Below are positions 1 through 4,912 of a stretch of 14,199 nucleotides of DNA, piece by piece. The position numbers were made by a program, and so were the translations under genes. Within the stretch, counting starts at the first letter, position 1. Each line of letters starts with the position of its first letter. The notes below the pieces were generated by a model. It did not search any database. It saw nothing but the letters and a program-made list of their open reading frames with translations, and was not told the origin of the DNA. This DNA comes from Deltaproteobacteria bacterium (GTDB lineage: Bacteria; Desulfobacterota; Syntrophia; Syntrophales; UBA2210), in assembly GCA_019314085.1 (NCBI GenBank), contig JAFCZZ010000035.1, positions 1 to 14,199 of the forward strand, written 5' to 3'.

Positions 1-85
1 CCTCCAAGCGCTTGTAGAGAATCACTGCTAAGCCGATTGCACCGAGCAGTAGCACTGCGGCACCGAGAGTCGTTGGTGTCATCAT
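1..85 (-). CDS. Small membrane protein, C-terminus beyond the window
   Basis: The first 28 codons are visible, starting with two consecutive ATG codons (85 and 82) preceded by a strong ribosome site, GGAGGT, about six bases upstream. The peptide begins MMTPTTLGAAVLLLGAIGLAVILYK: a short polar N-terminus, one hydrophobic helix (about residues 7-23) and a basic KR stop-transfer signal, so it is predicted to sit in the membrane with the C-terminus inside. The rest lies past the left edge. I cannot assign a family. A 112-base gap with promoter-like sequence separates it from the winged-helix gene upstream, so it may start a new transcript. Confidence 0.6.
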   Translation of the reverse strand, partial: MMTPTTLGAAVLLLGAIGLAVILYKRLE

Positions 86-102
86 TCTTTCTTACCTCCT
101 TT

Positions 103-133
103 TTTATATACTGTTGGAGCGAGCGAATAAAAA
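103..133 (-). promoter_or_regulatory. Candidate promoter of the small membrane gene at the left edge
   Basis: Read on the minus strand, two AT-rich boxes precede the gene: TTTTTATT (about 127-133) and TATATAAA (103-110). TATATAAA lies only about 22 bases from the first ATG, so initiation from it would remove the ribosome site. The upstream box would instead give a leader of roughly 20 bases that keeps GGAGGT. I therefore favour the upstream box, without certainty. Confidence 0.35.
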
Positions 134-168
134 TGCTTGGTGCACACTAAACTGCACTACCCAGACTA

Positions 169-194
169 TTTCCCCCTTAAGGGAAAATTCCCAT
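169..194. terminator. Overlapping hairpins after the winged-helix gene
   Basis: The gap after the stop at 198 holds a TTTCCC-TTAA-GGGAAA type inverted repeat around 169-186, whose core CCCTTAAGGG (174-183) is a perfect palindrome. A second hairpin, GGGAA-AA-TTCCC (181-192), shares the GGGAA arm, so only one can form at a time. No clear T-run follows on the minus strand. It may end or tune transcription between the two operons; the role is inferred from position only. Confidence 0.3.
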
Positions 195-197
195 AGA

Positions 198-566
198 TTA
201 GGCTTTTATCCTGAATTTTTTGCCCTTCACCGCCCAAGAGAGCAGGGAGAAGCCCGAAAAGAGCGCCAGCGGGAGATTCTGGGTAGCTCCGGCGAAGACG
301 AGGGCTAGGATGCTTATCACGATTGACATGTCCCTGATGCCGACCTCCTGAACGAGCACGTTCACGTCGCCACGCTTCTCGACCAGACCACGGGCACGGA
401 GGGTGTTGAGGGCGTTTATCACGGCACGCCTAGAGAGAACCGGATTCAGCTCCCTTATCAAGTCCCCGGTGGTCTTCGGTCCCCTCTTCAGAGCCATCAC
501 CACCCTGAACTCCGACCCGGTTAGCGGTGGAGTCTCGGACTCGAAAAGGAGGCTCTCAAGCCTCAA
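198..566 (-). CDS. Membrane-anchored winged-helix protein
   Basis: A 122-residue protein of two parts. Residues about 15-75 read as a winged helix-turn-helix: a helix with VVMALKRGPKTTGDLI, a recognition helix with SRRAVINALNTLRARGLV, then a wing (EKRGDVNVLVQEV). This is the pattern of archaeal MarR/ArsR-like regulators. Residues about 80-115 form two hydrophobic segments ending in a basic tail (KGKKFRIKA), which should tie the DNA-binding part to the membrane. The start is TTG at 566, because GGTGG sits about six bases upstream; TTG 572 is possible but too close to that site. It follows the upstream gene (stop at 579) with almost no gap and is last in its operon. A membrane-linked transcription regulator is an inference; no target is visible. 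Confidence 0.72.
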   Translation of the reverse strand: MRLESLLFESETPPLTGSEFRVVMALKRGPKTTGDLIRELNPVLSRRAVINALNTLRARGLVEKRGDVNVLVQEVGIRDMSIVISILALVFAGATQNLPLALFSGFSLLSWAVKGKKFRIKA

Positions 567-578
567 CGGCAACCACCT

Positions 579-953
579 TCAGATGATGCCGTGGTAGAGG
601 GCTTGGACGGCATACCCTGCGAGCAGACCGACGAGAAACGCCATCATCTTTCTCAGCATGAGAAGAGCCCCGATCCCCATCGCAACCACGATCATCACGC
701 CCACCAAGTCGCTCGGACCCGCAACCACCTTCTCTGCCTCCTGAACCCTCCCGAGAAGCATTCTCCGAACCGCCTCCGACTCCACGATGTACCTCCCGAC
801 ATCCACCAGTGTCGGAATTGGAACCATGAAGGTGGTCAGGAAACCGAGGGAGAAGAGAATGGCGCTTCCCAAAGTCACGGCGGGTGCTCTCCTCCCGATA
901 AACAGGAATATGAGGGCACAGAACACCAGAGCTACGAGTACCCATGTTTCCAC
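579..953 (-). CDS. Multi-pass membrane protein, unknown function
   Basis: A 124-residue protein dominated by hydrophobic segments: one near the N-terminus (WVLVALVFCALIFLFIG), a second with LGSAILFSLGFLTTFMV, then an amphipathic stretch rich in Glu, Arg and Val (about residues 55-80), and a C-terminal pair (VGVMIVVAMGIGALLML and MAFLVGLLAGYAVQALY). Four membrane helices with a central charged loop are predicted. I chose GTG at 953 because GGGAG lies four bases before it; a TTG at 986 would add eleven charged residues encoded inside the neighbouring gene. It overlaps the upstream gene's end (932) by 22 bases, suggesting translational coupling. I do not recognise a family. It may work with the other small membrane proteins in this run. 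Confidence 0.6.
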   Translation of the reverse strand: METWVLVALVFCALIFLFIGRRAPAVTLGSAILFSLGFLTTFMVPIPTLVDVGRYIVESEAVRRMLLGRVQEAEKVVAGPSDLVGVMIVVAMGIGALLMLRKMMAFLVGLLAGYAVQALYHGII

Positions 954-1138
954 GGCTCTCCCACTTCTTCTTTCTTTCCACCCCAAATAAGATATGCTAT
1001 TCCAGCGATTCCAGCGATCAGCAGGGCCGTCCCCGTGAGGAGGTCCTTCAAAGAGGTGATCTCCACGCTGACGCTCACCTTGAAAGCGCCGAGCCAGAGC
1101 AGGACGATGGAAACAAGGAGGACATATCCCTTCTTCAA
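932..1138 (-). CDS. Small two-helix membrane protein
   Basis: A 68-residue protein with an N-terminal hydrophobic helix (YVLLVSIVLLWLGAFKV), a short loop (about residues 22-35) and a second helix (ALLIAGIAGIAYLIWGG), followed by a charged tail (KKEEVGEPWKHGYS). The start is TTG at 1138. The bases just upstream, GGGGTGATC, are an almost ideal complement to the archaeal 16S rRNA 3' end. The TTG overlaps the stop of the previous gene as TTGA, so the two are translationally coupled. Function unknown; the hairpin-like topology could suit a holin-like, scaffold or subunit role, but nothing in the sequence decides this. Confidence 0.62.
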   Translation of the reverse strand: MKKGYVLLVSIVLLWLGAFKVSVSVEITSLKDLLTGTALLIAGIAGIAYLIWGGKKEEVGEPWKHGYS

Positions 1139-1323
1139 ATGATCACCCCTATCAGCTTGAGGGGAAGGAAGAAGAACCGCCGCATCAGGGGAAACAGGAG
1201 AAGATACCCCGAGAGGAAACCGGGTATCACGGAGTTGATGAGGGTTGCCGAAACTGCACCACAGAGCAGAACCATGGCGAGACCAACCGTGGACCAGAAT
1301 GCGGTGAGGAACAGCTTTTGCAA
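1135..1323 (-). CDS. Small two-helix membrane protein
   Basis: A 62-residue, almost wholly hydrophobic protein: helix one is about residues 4-27 (LFLTAFWSTVGLAMVLLCGA) and helix two about 33-50 (IPGFLSGYLLLFPLM), separated by a short polar turn and followed by RRFFFLPLKLIGVII. The start is TTG at 1323, directly after GGAGGTAGG, which also carries the TAG stop of the peptidase gene upstream (1325). It ends inside the ribosome site of the next gene, so the four genes from 1651 to 579 appear to be translated as a coupled set. No family recognised. Because it directly follows the membrane peptidase, it may be a partner or substrate; this is inference from position. Confidence 0.6.
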   Translation of the reverse strand: MQKLFLTAFWSTVGLAMVLLCGAVSATLINSVIPGFLSGYLLLFPLMRRFFFLPLKLIGVII

Positions 1324-1324
1324 C

Positions 1325-1651
1325 CTACCTCCCCCTCATCGCCTTCCTCGCTCTGTACTCGGAGACTGCATACACAAATATGCACCACACCAGCATCGGG
1401 AGAACCGGAGGGGCACCGAGATACAGGGCGACCGCCTCGACCGCCGGAGTTGCGAAGAGGGCTGGAACTATCCACTTCCTGTCTCTGAGATGCTGTTTCT
1501 CGTGGAGCATCACCGCCCTCCTCTCTTCGAGAGAGAGCCCCTCGGACACCGTTATCTCGCCCGTGAAGAGGTTCACCTTGCCCGGGGAAGATTTCACCAC
1601 CAGAATCGCGGCAACCGCACCCAGACACAGAATTCCGATTATCGAAATCAT
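1325..1651 (-). CDS. Minimal M48-type membrane zinc metallopeptidase
   Basis: A 108-residue protein with the core of the M48 (HtpX/Ste24-like) peptidases. Residues 30-58 read GEITVSEGLSLEERRAVMLHEKQHLRDR, the usual 'active form, then HExxH' block of the family, with zinc ligands H50 and H54 and catalytic E51. E98, in SEYRARKA, is the likely third ligand, although the Asp that often follows in this motif is Arg here. One hydrophobic helix precedes the core (2-19) and one or two follow (62-79, 82-97). Family members are usually two to three times longer, so this is close to the smallest workable unit. The start ATG 1651 follows GAGGTAG, which includes the stop of the surface-protein gene. It may process neighbouring membrane or exported proteins; that is inference. 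Confidence 0.75.
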   Translation of the reverse strand: MISIIGILCLGAVAAILVVKSSPGKVNLFTGEITVSEGLSLEERRAVMLHEKQHLRDRKWIVPALFATPAVEAVALYLGAPPVLPMLVWCIFVYAVSEYRARKAMRGR

Positions 1652-1655
1652 CGAA

Positions 1656-2828
1656 CTACCTCGGGATCTGCAGACCTCTTCCCGGCATCTTGTCTCTCAC
1701 CCAGTAGAATGCGCTGTGGAGCACTCTCTTCTTGTAGAGCACGGCAACGAAGAAAGCCGAGGCGAGGACCATGAGTGCCGTGCGGGTTCCCGAGCCCCCT
1801 CCGGAGGGAGGAGGCGGGGTCTCTTCTTTCTCCTCTTCGGATGCGGTCGAATAGGTCACCGGACCATACAGCGTCTTCCCCTGCTTGTCCCTGACCTCCA
1901 CCGTGAGCGTCGAATCATCGGGGACGATGAACGATGCGGGGTTGCCGTACCTGACACCGTTGACATATATGTACACGCCCGGCACTAAGTTCCCGCTCGC
2001 ATCGCGGGCTGTGATGGCACCTGCTCTCCCCCTCTTGAGGGGGTTCGGCATCAGGTACAGGGAAGCCACGGTGACCTGAGCCTGTTGCTCGACTCTGGCT
2101 CCCCCGACCTCGAAGAAGAACACCACGTCACCGTAGTCCTCCGCCGAAGCGCTCCCCATCCACAGGCCCCCTATATCGGGAATCGTGAACATCCCTATCC
2201 CGTTCTGCATCGGAACCGAGAGCGACAGACCACCGCCCGACTGCATCCACATGAGCATGAACATCGGGTCGACGTTCTCGCCGAAAGTGAAGGCTGGCGG
2301 AGTCAGGGAAAGGGAGGCATCGGCGACGGTGTTGCCGGACTCGTCGAGCACCCAGAAGATCACCGAGGAGTTGGGGGGGATCCTCGGCAACTGCCAAGCC
2401 GCGGAGAGAGGTGGAACGCTGAGGTTTGTGCACTGGTAGCCGTTCTCGCCCTCAAATATCGCAAGCACCGAGAGCTTCCGCTCGGTCACGGTGACGGTGA
2501 CGCTCCACGAACCCAGTTCATCCGAAATGCCAACCGTGTGCGTACCGGCATCCAAGGTGTGGGTGAAGCTGAACTTGACCGTGGCACCGGCCTCAATGGT
2601 TTTGGTCGTGGTCTCCACGGTGTTCCCGTTGATGACCAAGGATGCGGTGAAGTTGTCAGCGTTTTCGCCGGTGTTCTTGATGTTCTCCCAGACCGTTATC
2701 TTGAGCGGTGCCAAGCCGGACGTGGGTAGCACTCCCTTGTCGACCCTCTCGAAGCTGGAAGCCGATGCCGGAGGGTAGAGCTGGAGCAGGAGGACGAGGG
2801 CACACAGGGCGAATGCTATCCTTTTCAT
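1656..2828 (-). CDS. Exported beta-rich surface protein with C-terminal membrane anchor
   Basis: A 390-residue protein with a signal peptide (1-24: MKR, a Leu/Val core, then ASASS). Residues about 40-115 resemble a CARDB-type beta sandwich (NTGENADNFTASLVINGN, a threonine strand, then LDAGTHTVGI). Residues 118-255 are a second beta region with a Met/Gly-rich stretch near 188-215. Residues 258-325 resemble a PEGA or carboxypeptidase-regulatory fold (GVYIYVNGVRYGNPASF). A Glu/Pro/Gly linker (329-347) leads to one membrane helix (349-365) and a basic cytoplasmic tail. This is the build of an archaeal cell-surface protein or virion spike. ATG 2828 is chosen because the signal peptide starts there; no good ribosome site precedes it, so a leaderless transcript or control by the long upstream region is possible. 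Confidence 0.75.
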   Translation of the reverse strand: MKRIAFALCALVLLLQLYPPASASSFERVDKGVLPTSGLAPLKITVWENIKNTGENADNFTASLVINGNTVETTTKTIEAGATVKFSFTHTLDAGTHTVGISDELGSWSVTVTVTERKLSVLAIFEGENGYQCTNLSVPPLSAAWQLPRIPPNSSVIFWVLDESGNTVADASLSLTPPAFTFGENVDPMFMLMWMQSGGGLSLSVPMQNGIGMFTIPDIGGLWMGSASAEDYGDVVFFFEVGGARVEQQAQVTVASLYLMPNPLKRGRAGAITARDASGNLVPGVYIYVNGVRYGNPASFIVPDDSTLTVEVRDKQGKTLYGPVTYSTASEEEKEETPPPPSGGGSGTRTALMVLASAFFVAVLYKKRVLHSAFYWVRDKMPGRGLQIPR

Positions 2829-2849
2829 GGGAATTTTCCCAAAGAAGAT

Positions 2850-2875
2850 AGAAAGGTGGACTAAAAAGCTTTTCG
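2850..2875 (-). promoter_or_regulatory. AT-rich box before the surface-protein gene: promoter or terminator
   Basis: On the minus strand, GAAAAGCTTTTTAG (about 2861-2874) lies about 33 bases before ATG 2828. It could be a TATA box giving a nearly leaderless mRNA, which would explain the absent ribosome site. Its T-run directly follows the inverted repeat 2878-2951, so it could instead end a short RNA made from the upstream promoter. The two roles are not exclusive. Confidence 0.35.
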
Positions 2876-2877
2876 GA

Positions 2878-2951
2878 GGAGCCCGGGGCATAACAAAAGC
2901 CGGAATGCACCGATAGGAACGGGTAGGTGAGCGACCCAGACCCCGGGCTCC
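2878..2951 (-). ncRNA. Candidate 74-base structured RNA with paired ends
   Basis: Two arms, GGAGCCCGGGG and CCCCGGGCTCC (2941-2951 and 2878-2888), form a perfect 11-base-pair stem around a 52-base loop. On the minus strand a TATA-like box at 2972-2980 predicts initiation about 25 bases downstream, near 2951, which is the first base of the stem. A T-run follows the second arm. The arrangement fits a small RNA whose ends pair, or a structured 5' leader of the surface-protein mRNA. It does not fold as a tRNA: there is no recognisable T arm or anticodon arm. Confidence 0.4.
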
Positions 2952-2952
2952 A

Positions 2953-2980
2953 CTTGATCTTCTACTTCATCAAAAATAAG
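2953..2980 (-). promoter_or_regulatory. Box A: TATA element with duplicated operator-like heptamers
   Basis: On the minus strand this reads a TATA-like CTTATTTTT (2972-2980), then GATGAAG-TAGAA-GATCAAG. The heptamer GATNAAG is repeated directly, five bases apart, between the TATA box and the predicted start, where a repressor would bind. A near-identical copy lies at 3373-3402. It would drive the candidate RNA 2878-2951 and perhaps the surface-protein gene. It could instead be a right-end sequence of a TnpB element. Confidence 0.5.
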
Positions 2981-2987
2981 CTTTGAG

Positions 2988-3054
2988 GCCCGCCGGTGCA
3001 CTCCGGGAGGTCGTGTGTGACAGGAGGAGCAAGGAACTCCACACACCGGCGGGC
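2988..3054 (-). terminator. Inverted repeat after the small zinc-ribbon gene
   Basis: GCCCGCCGGTG (2988-2998) and CACCGGCGGGC (3044-3054) form a perfect 11-base-pair stem; on the minus strand it begins in the TAG stop of the zinc-ribbon gene. An alternative inner stem, GTGTGTG (3013-3019) with CACACAC (3040-3046), uses three of the same bases, so the two pairings compete. A T-rich stretch follows at 2972-2984. It most likely ends the small three-gene operon just before box A. Confidence 0.45.
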
Positions 3055-3191
3055 TATCCCCAATCGACCGCAACGAGAGTCCGATGCGAGACCTTGTGGA
3101 CTCTCCCACAGCACGAGAACTCCCTGCCGGTGATGAGACGGGTTTTCCCGCACCTCGGGCACTTGACCGCTATTCCGTTTTTCGGTTTCAT
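3054..3191 (-). CDS. 45-residue zinc-ribbon protein
   Basis: Starts at ATG 3191, with GGAGGAG about three to four bases upstream, and ends at TAG 3054. The peptide reads MKPKNGIAVKCPRCGKTR, then a turn, REFSCCGRVHKV, and a C-terminal strand. C11, C14, C27 and C28 form a CxxC...CC set suited to one zinc ion. It is too short for an enzyme; single zinc ribbons of this size in archaeal elements usually bind nucleic acid or a protein partner. It is the last of three very small coupled genes (3359-3054). No specific family recognised. Confidence 0.6.
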   Translation of the reverse strand: MKPKNGIAVKCPRCGKTRLITGREFSCCGRVHKVSHRTLVAVDWG

Positions 3192-3204
3192 CGTTCTCCT
3201 CCAT

Positions 3205-3279
3205 TCAGACGAGCAGGAGAAAGATGGCGGTAAGCAGGGACAGGCAAGAGAGCAGGAACCACCGCCACGATTCGCTCAT
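3205..3279 (-). CDS. 24-residue single-helix membrane peptide
   Basis: Reads MSESWRWFLLSCLSLLTAIF followed by LLLV: a short polar start and one membrane helix that runs to the end. The ATG at 3279 overlaps the stop of the 27-codon gene upstream (ATGA) and is preceded by an excellent ribosome site, GGAGGAGAAA. Its own stop at 3205 lies just before the ribosome site of the zinc-ribbon gene. The ribosome site, the overlap and the clean hydrophobic profile support real translation despite the length. Function unknown; it could be a regulatory or membrane-active micropeptide. Confidence 0.5.
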   Translation of the reverse strand: MSESWRWFLLSCLSLLTAIFLLLV

Positions 3280-3359
3280 TTTCTCCTCCTCTTCTCCCGC
3301 CCTTTTTTCTTCTCCGGCCACACACGGTGGTCACGCAGAAGCTCACCGCTGAGACACAT
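3276..3359 (-). CDS. 27-residue basic micropeptide
   Basis: Starts at ATG 3359 after GAGGTGGGAG and ends at a TGA that overlaps the next start by four bases. The peptide begins MCLSGELLRDHRVWPEKKKG and ends REKRRRK, so its second half is strongly basic. It sits about 12 bases downstream of the transcription start predicted from box B, which gives a short leader containing the ribosome site. The run of purine-rich codons also forms the ribosome site of the next gene, so part of the apparent basic tail may be a by-product of that. It could be a nucleic-acid-binding peptide or a leader peptide. Confidence 0.4.
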   Translation of the reverse strand: MCLSGELLRDHRVWPEKKKGREKRRRK

Positions 3360-3372
3360 CGCTCCCACCTCG

Positions 3373-3402
3373 CTTAATCTTCTACTTTATCAGAAATATA
3401 AG
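3373..3402 (-). promoter_or_regulatory. Box B: second copy of the TATA plus heptamer box
   Basis: On the minus strand this reads CTTATATTT (3394-3402), then GATAAAG-TAGAA-GATTAAG. It matches box A except mainly at the variable fourth base of each heptamer. The TATA part is embedded in the last codons of the TnpB gene, whose TGA stop (3390-3392) overlaps the first heptamer. Predicted initiation near 3372 leaves a short leader for the micropeptide gene at 3359. It may equally be the right end of the TnpB element. Confidence 0.55.
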
Positions 3403-4520
3403 TTGCAAGTCTTAACCTCAGCATACTGCTTCTCAAACTCATTTTCACCATCCTTCCCAGAAAGTGCCAAATTCCTAGCGGCATTCAGATCCCTGCTGAA
3501 ATCGCTGAGTCCGCAAACGTGGCACCTCACAAGCCTGCCATGCTTTCCGTAGATCTCCAGTTCGGTGCCGCACCTGTGGCACCTCTTTGATGTGCCTCCG
3601 GGATCCACCTGCTTGATGGGGTAGCTGTGCGTTTCGAGCAGGATACCGAACCTCCGGTAGCACCACTGTGAGTGGAGCCAGTGGTTGAAGGGGGAATACT
3701 CCTTCCCGACCTTCTTGGTTATACCCTTCAAGTCCTCCAAGACAAACACGGTATTGTATCCCCTTTCCCAGTACTCGTCCGCGACCCCCACGAGCTTCGA
3801 TATGAAGTCGCCGTGTCCCTTCTCAATTATTTTCCTTATCTTTTCATAGAGGGCGTTTATTTTTTTCCTGTCCCCTTCGTTCAGTTTCGACGACCTTTTT
3901 CCTCTCTGGATAGCGGATATCCTCCGCTGTATCTCCTTGACCCTCTCGTCGACGGGCCTCAGGTCGAAGAATATGTTCCTCTCGAACTTCCCCGTTTCTG
4001 GGTTGTAGAGGGATGCCACGTGCTTCCGCTGGTTCAGGTCGATTCCAACATAGACCGTCGGCCTCCTTTCGTCAAAACGCCTTTCGAGGGGAATCGAGAC
4101 AGACAGGAAGTAGTCCGCACCGTGCTTGTAGATGAAAGCCGGGTACGAGGTTCCGTCGATGATGTCCTCGTAGTACTCTCTCTCCGGACGGGCGACGGGG
4201 ATGGTGACTTTTGTTCTCGGCTTGAATCTAACCTCTATTGCGTACCATCCTTCCCTTTTAACGAAGGAGTAGTTGCGCTCGTCGAGGGGGTAGAGCAGGT
4301 TGCCCATCACCGTGCTGGCGAACCGCTGAGCTAGCAGGTCGAGCAGGCGGGTGTGCGCCCCACCGAGATCCTTATCCCGCCTTGCACGTTGCCAGATTGC
4401 TTTTTGAAACTCTCTTTTCGATATCTCAAGAAGCTTCGAGACTTTCAGCAGGTTGCGGTCCATGATCTTCGCTTGCTTTGGTGTGGGCACAAGACGGAGG
4501 GTCACCGACCTGTAATCCAT
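3390..4520 (-). CDS. tnpB: TnpB RNA-guided nuclease (IS200/IS605-type), intact
   Basis: A full-length 376-residue TnpB. The RuvC triad is complete: D161 (VYVGIDLN), E262 (VFVLEDLKG) and D344 (DFSRDLNAARN). The zinc ribbon between the last two has C314-C317 (CHRCG) and C333-C336 (CHVCG). The N-terminal half (1-150) matches the wedge/REC part by position, and 195-250 is a helical, basic segment. TnpB proteins cut DNA next to a short motif using a guide RNA made from the element's right end, favouring retention of the transposon. No TnpA gene lies nearby, so this is an IS1341-like solo copy. The start overlaps the RHH gene by 19 bases, and the last codons form the TATA part of box B. Nothing suggests decay; active guided cleavage is inferred from the motifs. 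Confidence 0.93.
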   Translation of the reverse strand: MDYRSVTLRLVPTPKQAKIMDRNLLKVSKLLEISKREFQKAIWQRARRDKDLGGAHTRLLDLLAQRFASTVMGNLLYPLDERNYSFVKREGWYAIEVRFKPRTKVTIPVARPEREYYEDIIDGTSYPAFIYKHGADYFLSVSIPLERRFDERRPTVYVGIDLNQRKHVASLYNPETGKFERNIFFDLRPVDERVKEIQRRISAIQRGKRSSKLNEGDRKKINALYEKIRKIIEKGHGDFISKLVGVADEYWERGYNTVFVLEDLKGITKKVGKEYSPFNHWLHSQWCYRRFGILLETHSYPIKQVDPGGTSKRCHRCGTELEIYGKHGRLVRCHVCGLSDFSRDLNAARNLALSGKDGENEFEKQYAEVKTCNLYF

Positions 4521-4642
4521 TTTTTGATGGCCTCCTCGATAGCTTTTTTCATGTCTCCTCTACGCCCTCCGAATCGTTTAGCTACCTCGATTCTGAACTC
4601 TCTTTCGAGGTCGTCGTCAATTGTTACTATCATCTTTCCCAT
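4502..4642 (-). CDS. 46-residue ribbon-helix-helix regulator, coupled to tnpB
   Basis: Reads MGKMIVTIDDDLEREFRIEV, then AKRFGGRRGD, then MKKAIEEAIKKWITGR: one short strand (MIVTID), helix A (DLEREFRIEVAKRF), a glycine turn and helix B (MKKAIEEAIKKWI). This is the Arc/CopG-type ribbon-helix-helix layout, which dimerises to bind operator DNA through the strand. ATG 4642 is preceded by GGGTGG, and a TATA box at 4676-4682 gives a leader of about 10 bases. The stop (4502) lies 19 bases inside tnpB in another frame, so translation of the two should be coupled. It probably represses its own promoter and perhaps the divergent RNA; that is inference. A toxin-antitoxin antitoxin is an alternative, but no toxin is adjacent. 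Confidence 0.8.
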   Translation of the reverse strand: MGKMIVTIDDDLEREFRIEVAKRFGGRRGDMKKAIEEAIKKWITGR

Positions 4643-4654
4643 CTTTTCCACCCA

Positions 4655-4685
4655 AATACTTATATATCTGAATCCTTAAATACTT
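4655..4685. promoter_or_regulatory. Divergent promoters for the RHH-tnpB genes and the plus-strand RNA
   Basis: Two TATA boxes face opposite ways. On the minus strand TATTTAA (4676-4682) predicts a start near 4653, about 10 bases before the RHH gene and leaving its GGGTGG site intact. On the plus strand TTATATAT (4660-4667) predicts a start near 4690, where the first stem of the structured region begins. Protein binding here could control both transcripts. Confidence 0.5.
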
Positions 4686-4687
4686 TC

Positions 4688-4912
4688 GAGCCCTTACCCA
4701 GCGGGTGGGCACCCTAGGTGCAGTTCTACCTAGGGTTGGATGAGACCCTTGAGGGGCTGGCGGCGACACAAGATGGAACCGTCCCCGCGAGAGGGAGGAC
4801 GTAAAAGATGAGTTCGTCTACACGGTAGACGAATGAGTTAGGCAAGATTCAGGGTTCAGAGAGCACTAAGTGGTAAGTGAACAAGAGCTTATTAGAGTGC
4901 TTCTTCTTCTTT
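4688..4912 (+). ncRNA. Candidate structured RNA divergent from the RHH-tnpB genes
   Basis: This stretch has no credible gene and is much more GC-rich than the DNA either side for its first 110 bases, typical of stable RNA in thermophiles. Its stems are: AGCCCTT with AGGGGCT (4689-4695/4752-4758, one G-U pair), enclosing ACCC-AGC-GGGT (4696-4706) and the 9-base-pair hairpin ACCCTAGGT/ACCTAGGGT (4711-4719/4728-4736); CGTCC with GGACG near 4780-4801; and a perfect 9-base-pair hairpin TTCGTCTAC/GTAGACGAA with a 3-base loop (4813-4833). A pyrimidine run ending TTTTTTCT (4900-4917) could end it. A TATA box at 4660-4667 is correctly placed for a plus-strand start. It could be a guide-type RNA of the TnpB element, a left-end structure, or an unrelated RNA; the hairpins would also form on the minus strand. 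Confidence 0.5.

Noticed and set aside
181..2840. The 14-mer GGGAAAATTCCCAT at 181-194 and inverted at 2827-2840, a possible shared operator
   Set aside because: One shared 14-mer is roughly what chance allows in a window of this size, and the word is partly self-complementary.
2829..2891. N-terminal extension of the surface protein to 2891
   Set aside because: It would place 21 residues before a clean signal peptide and start within the inverted repeat. MKRIAF at 2828 is the natural start.
3390..4520. Nuclease-dead TnpB-like repressor
   Set aside because: D161, E262 and D344 and all four zinc-ribbon Cys residues are present.
4680..4860. RNase P, SRP or tRNA-like identity for the structured plus-strand region
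   Set aside because: The conserved core sequences of those RNAs are absent, and the stems do not follow their known layouts.
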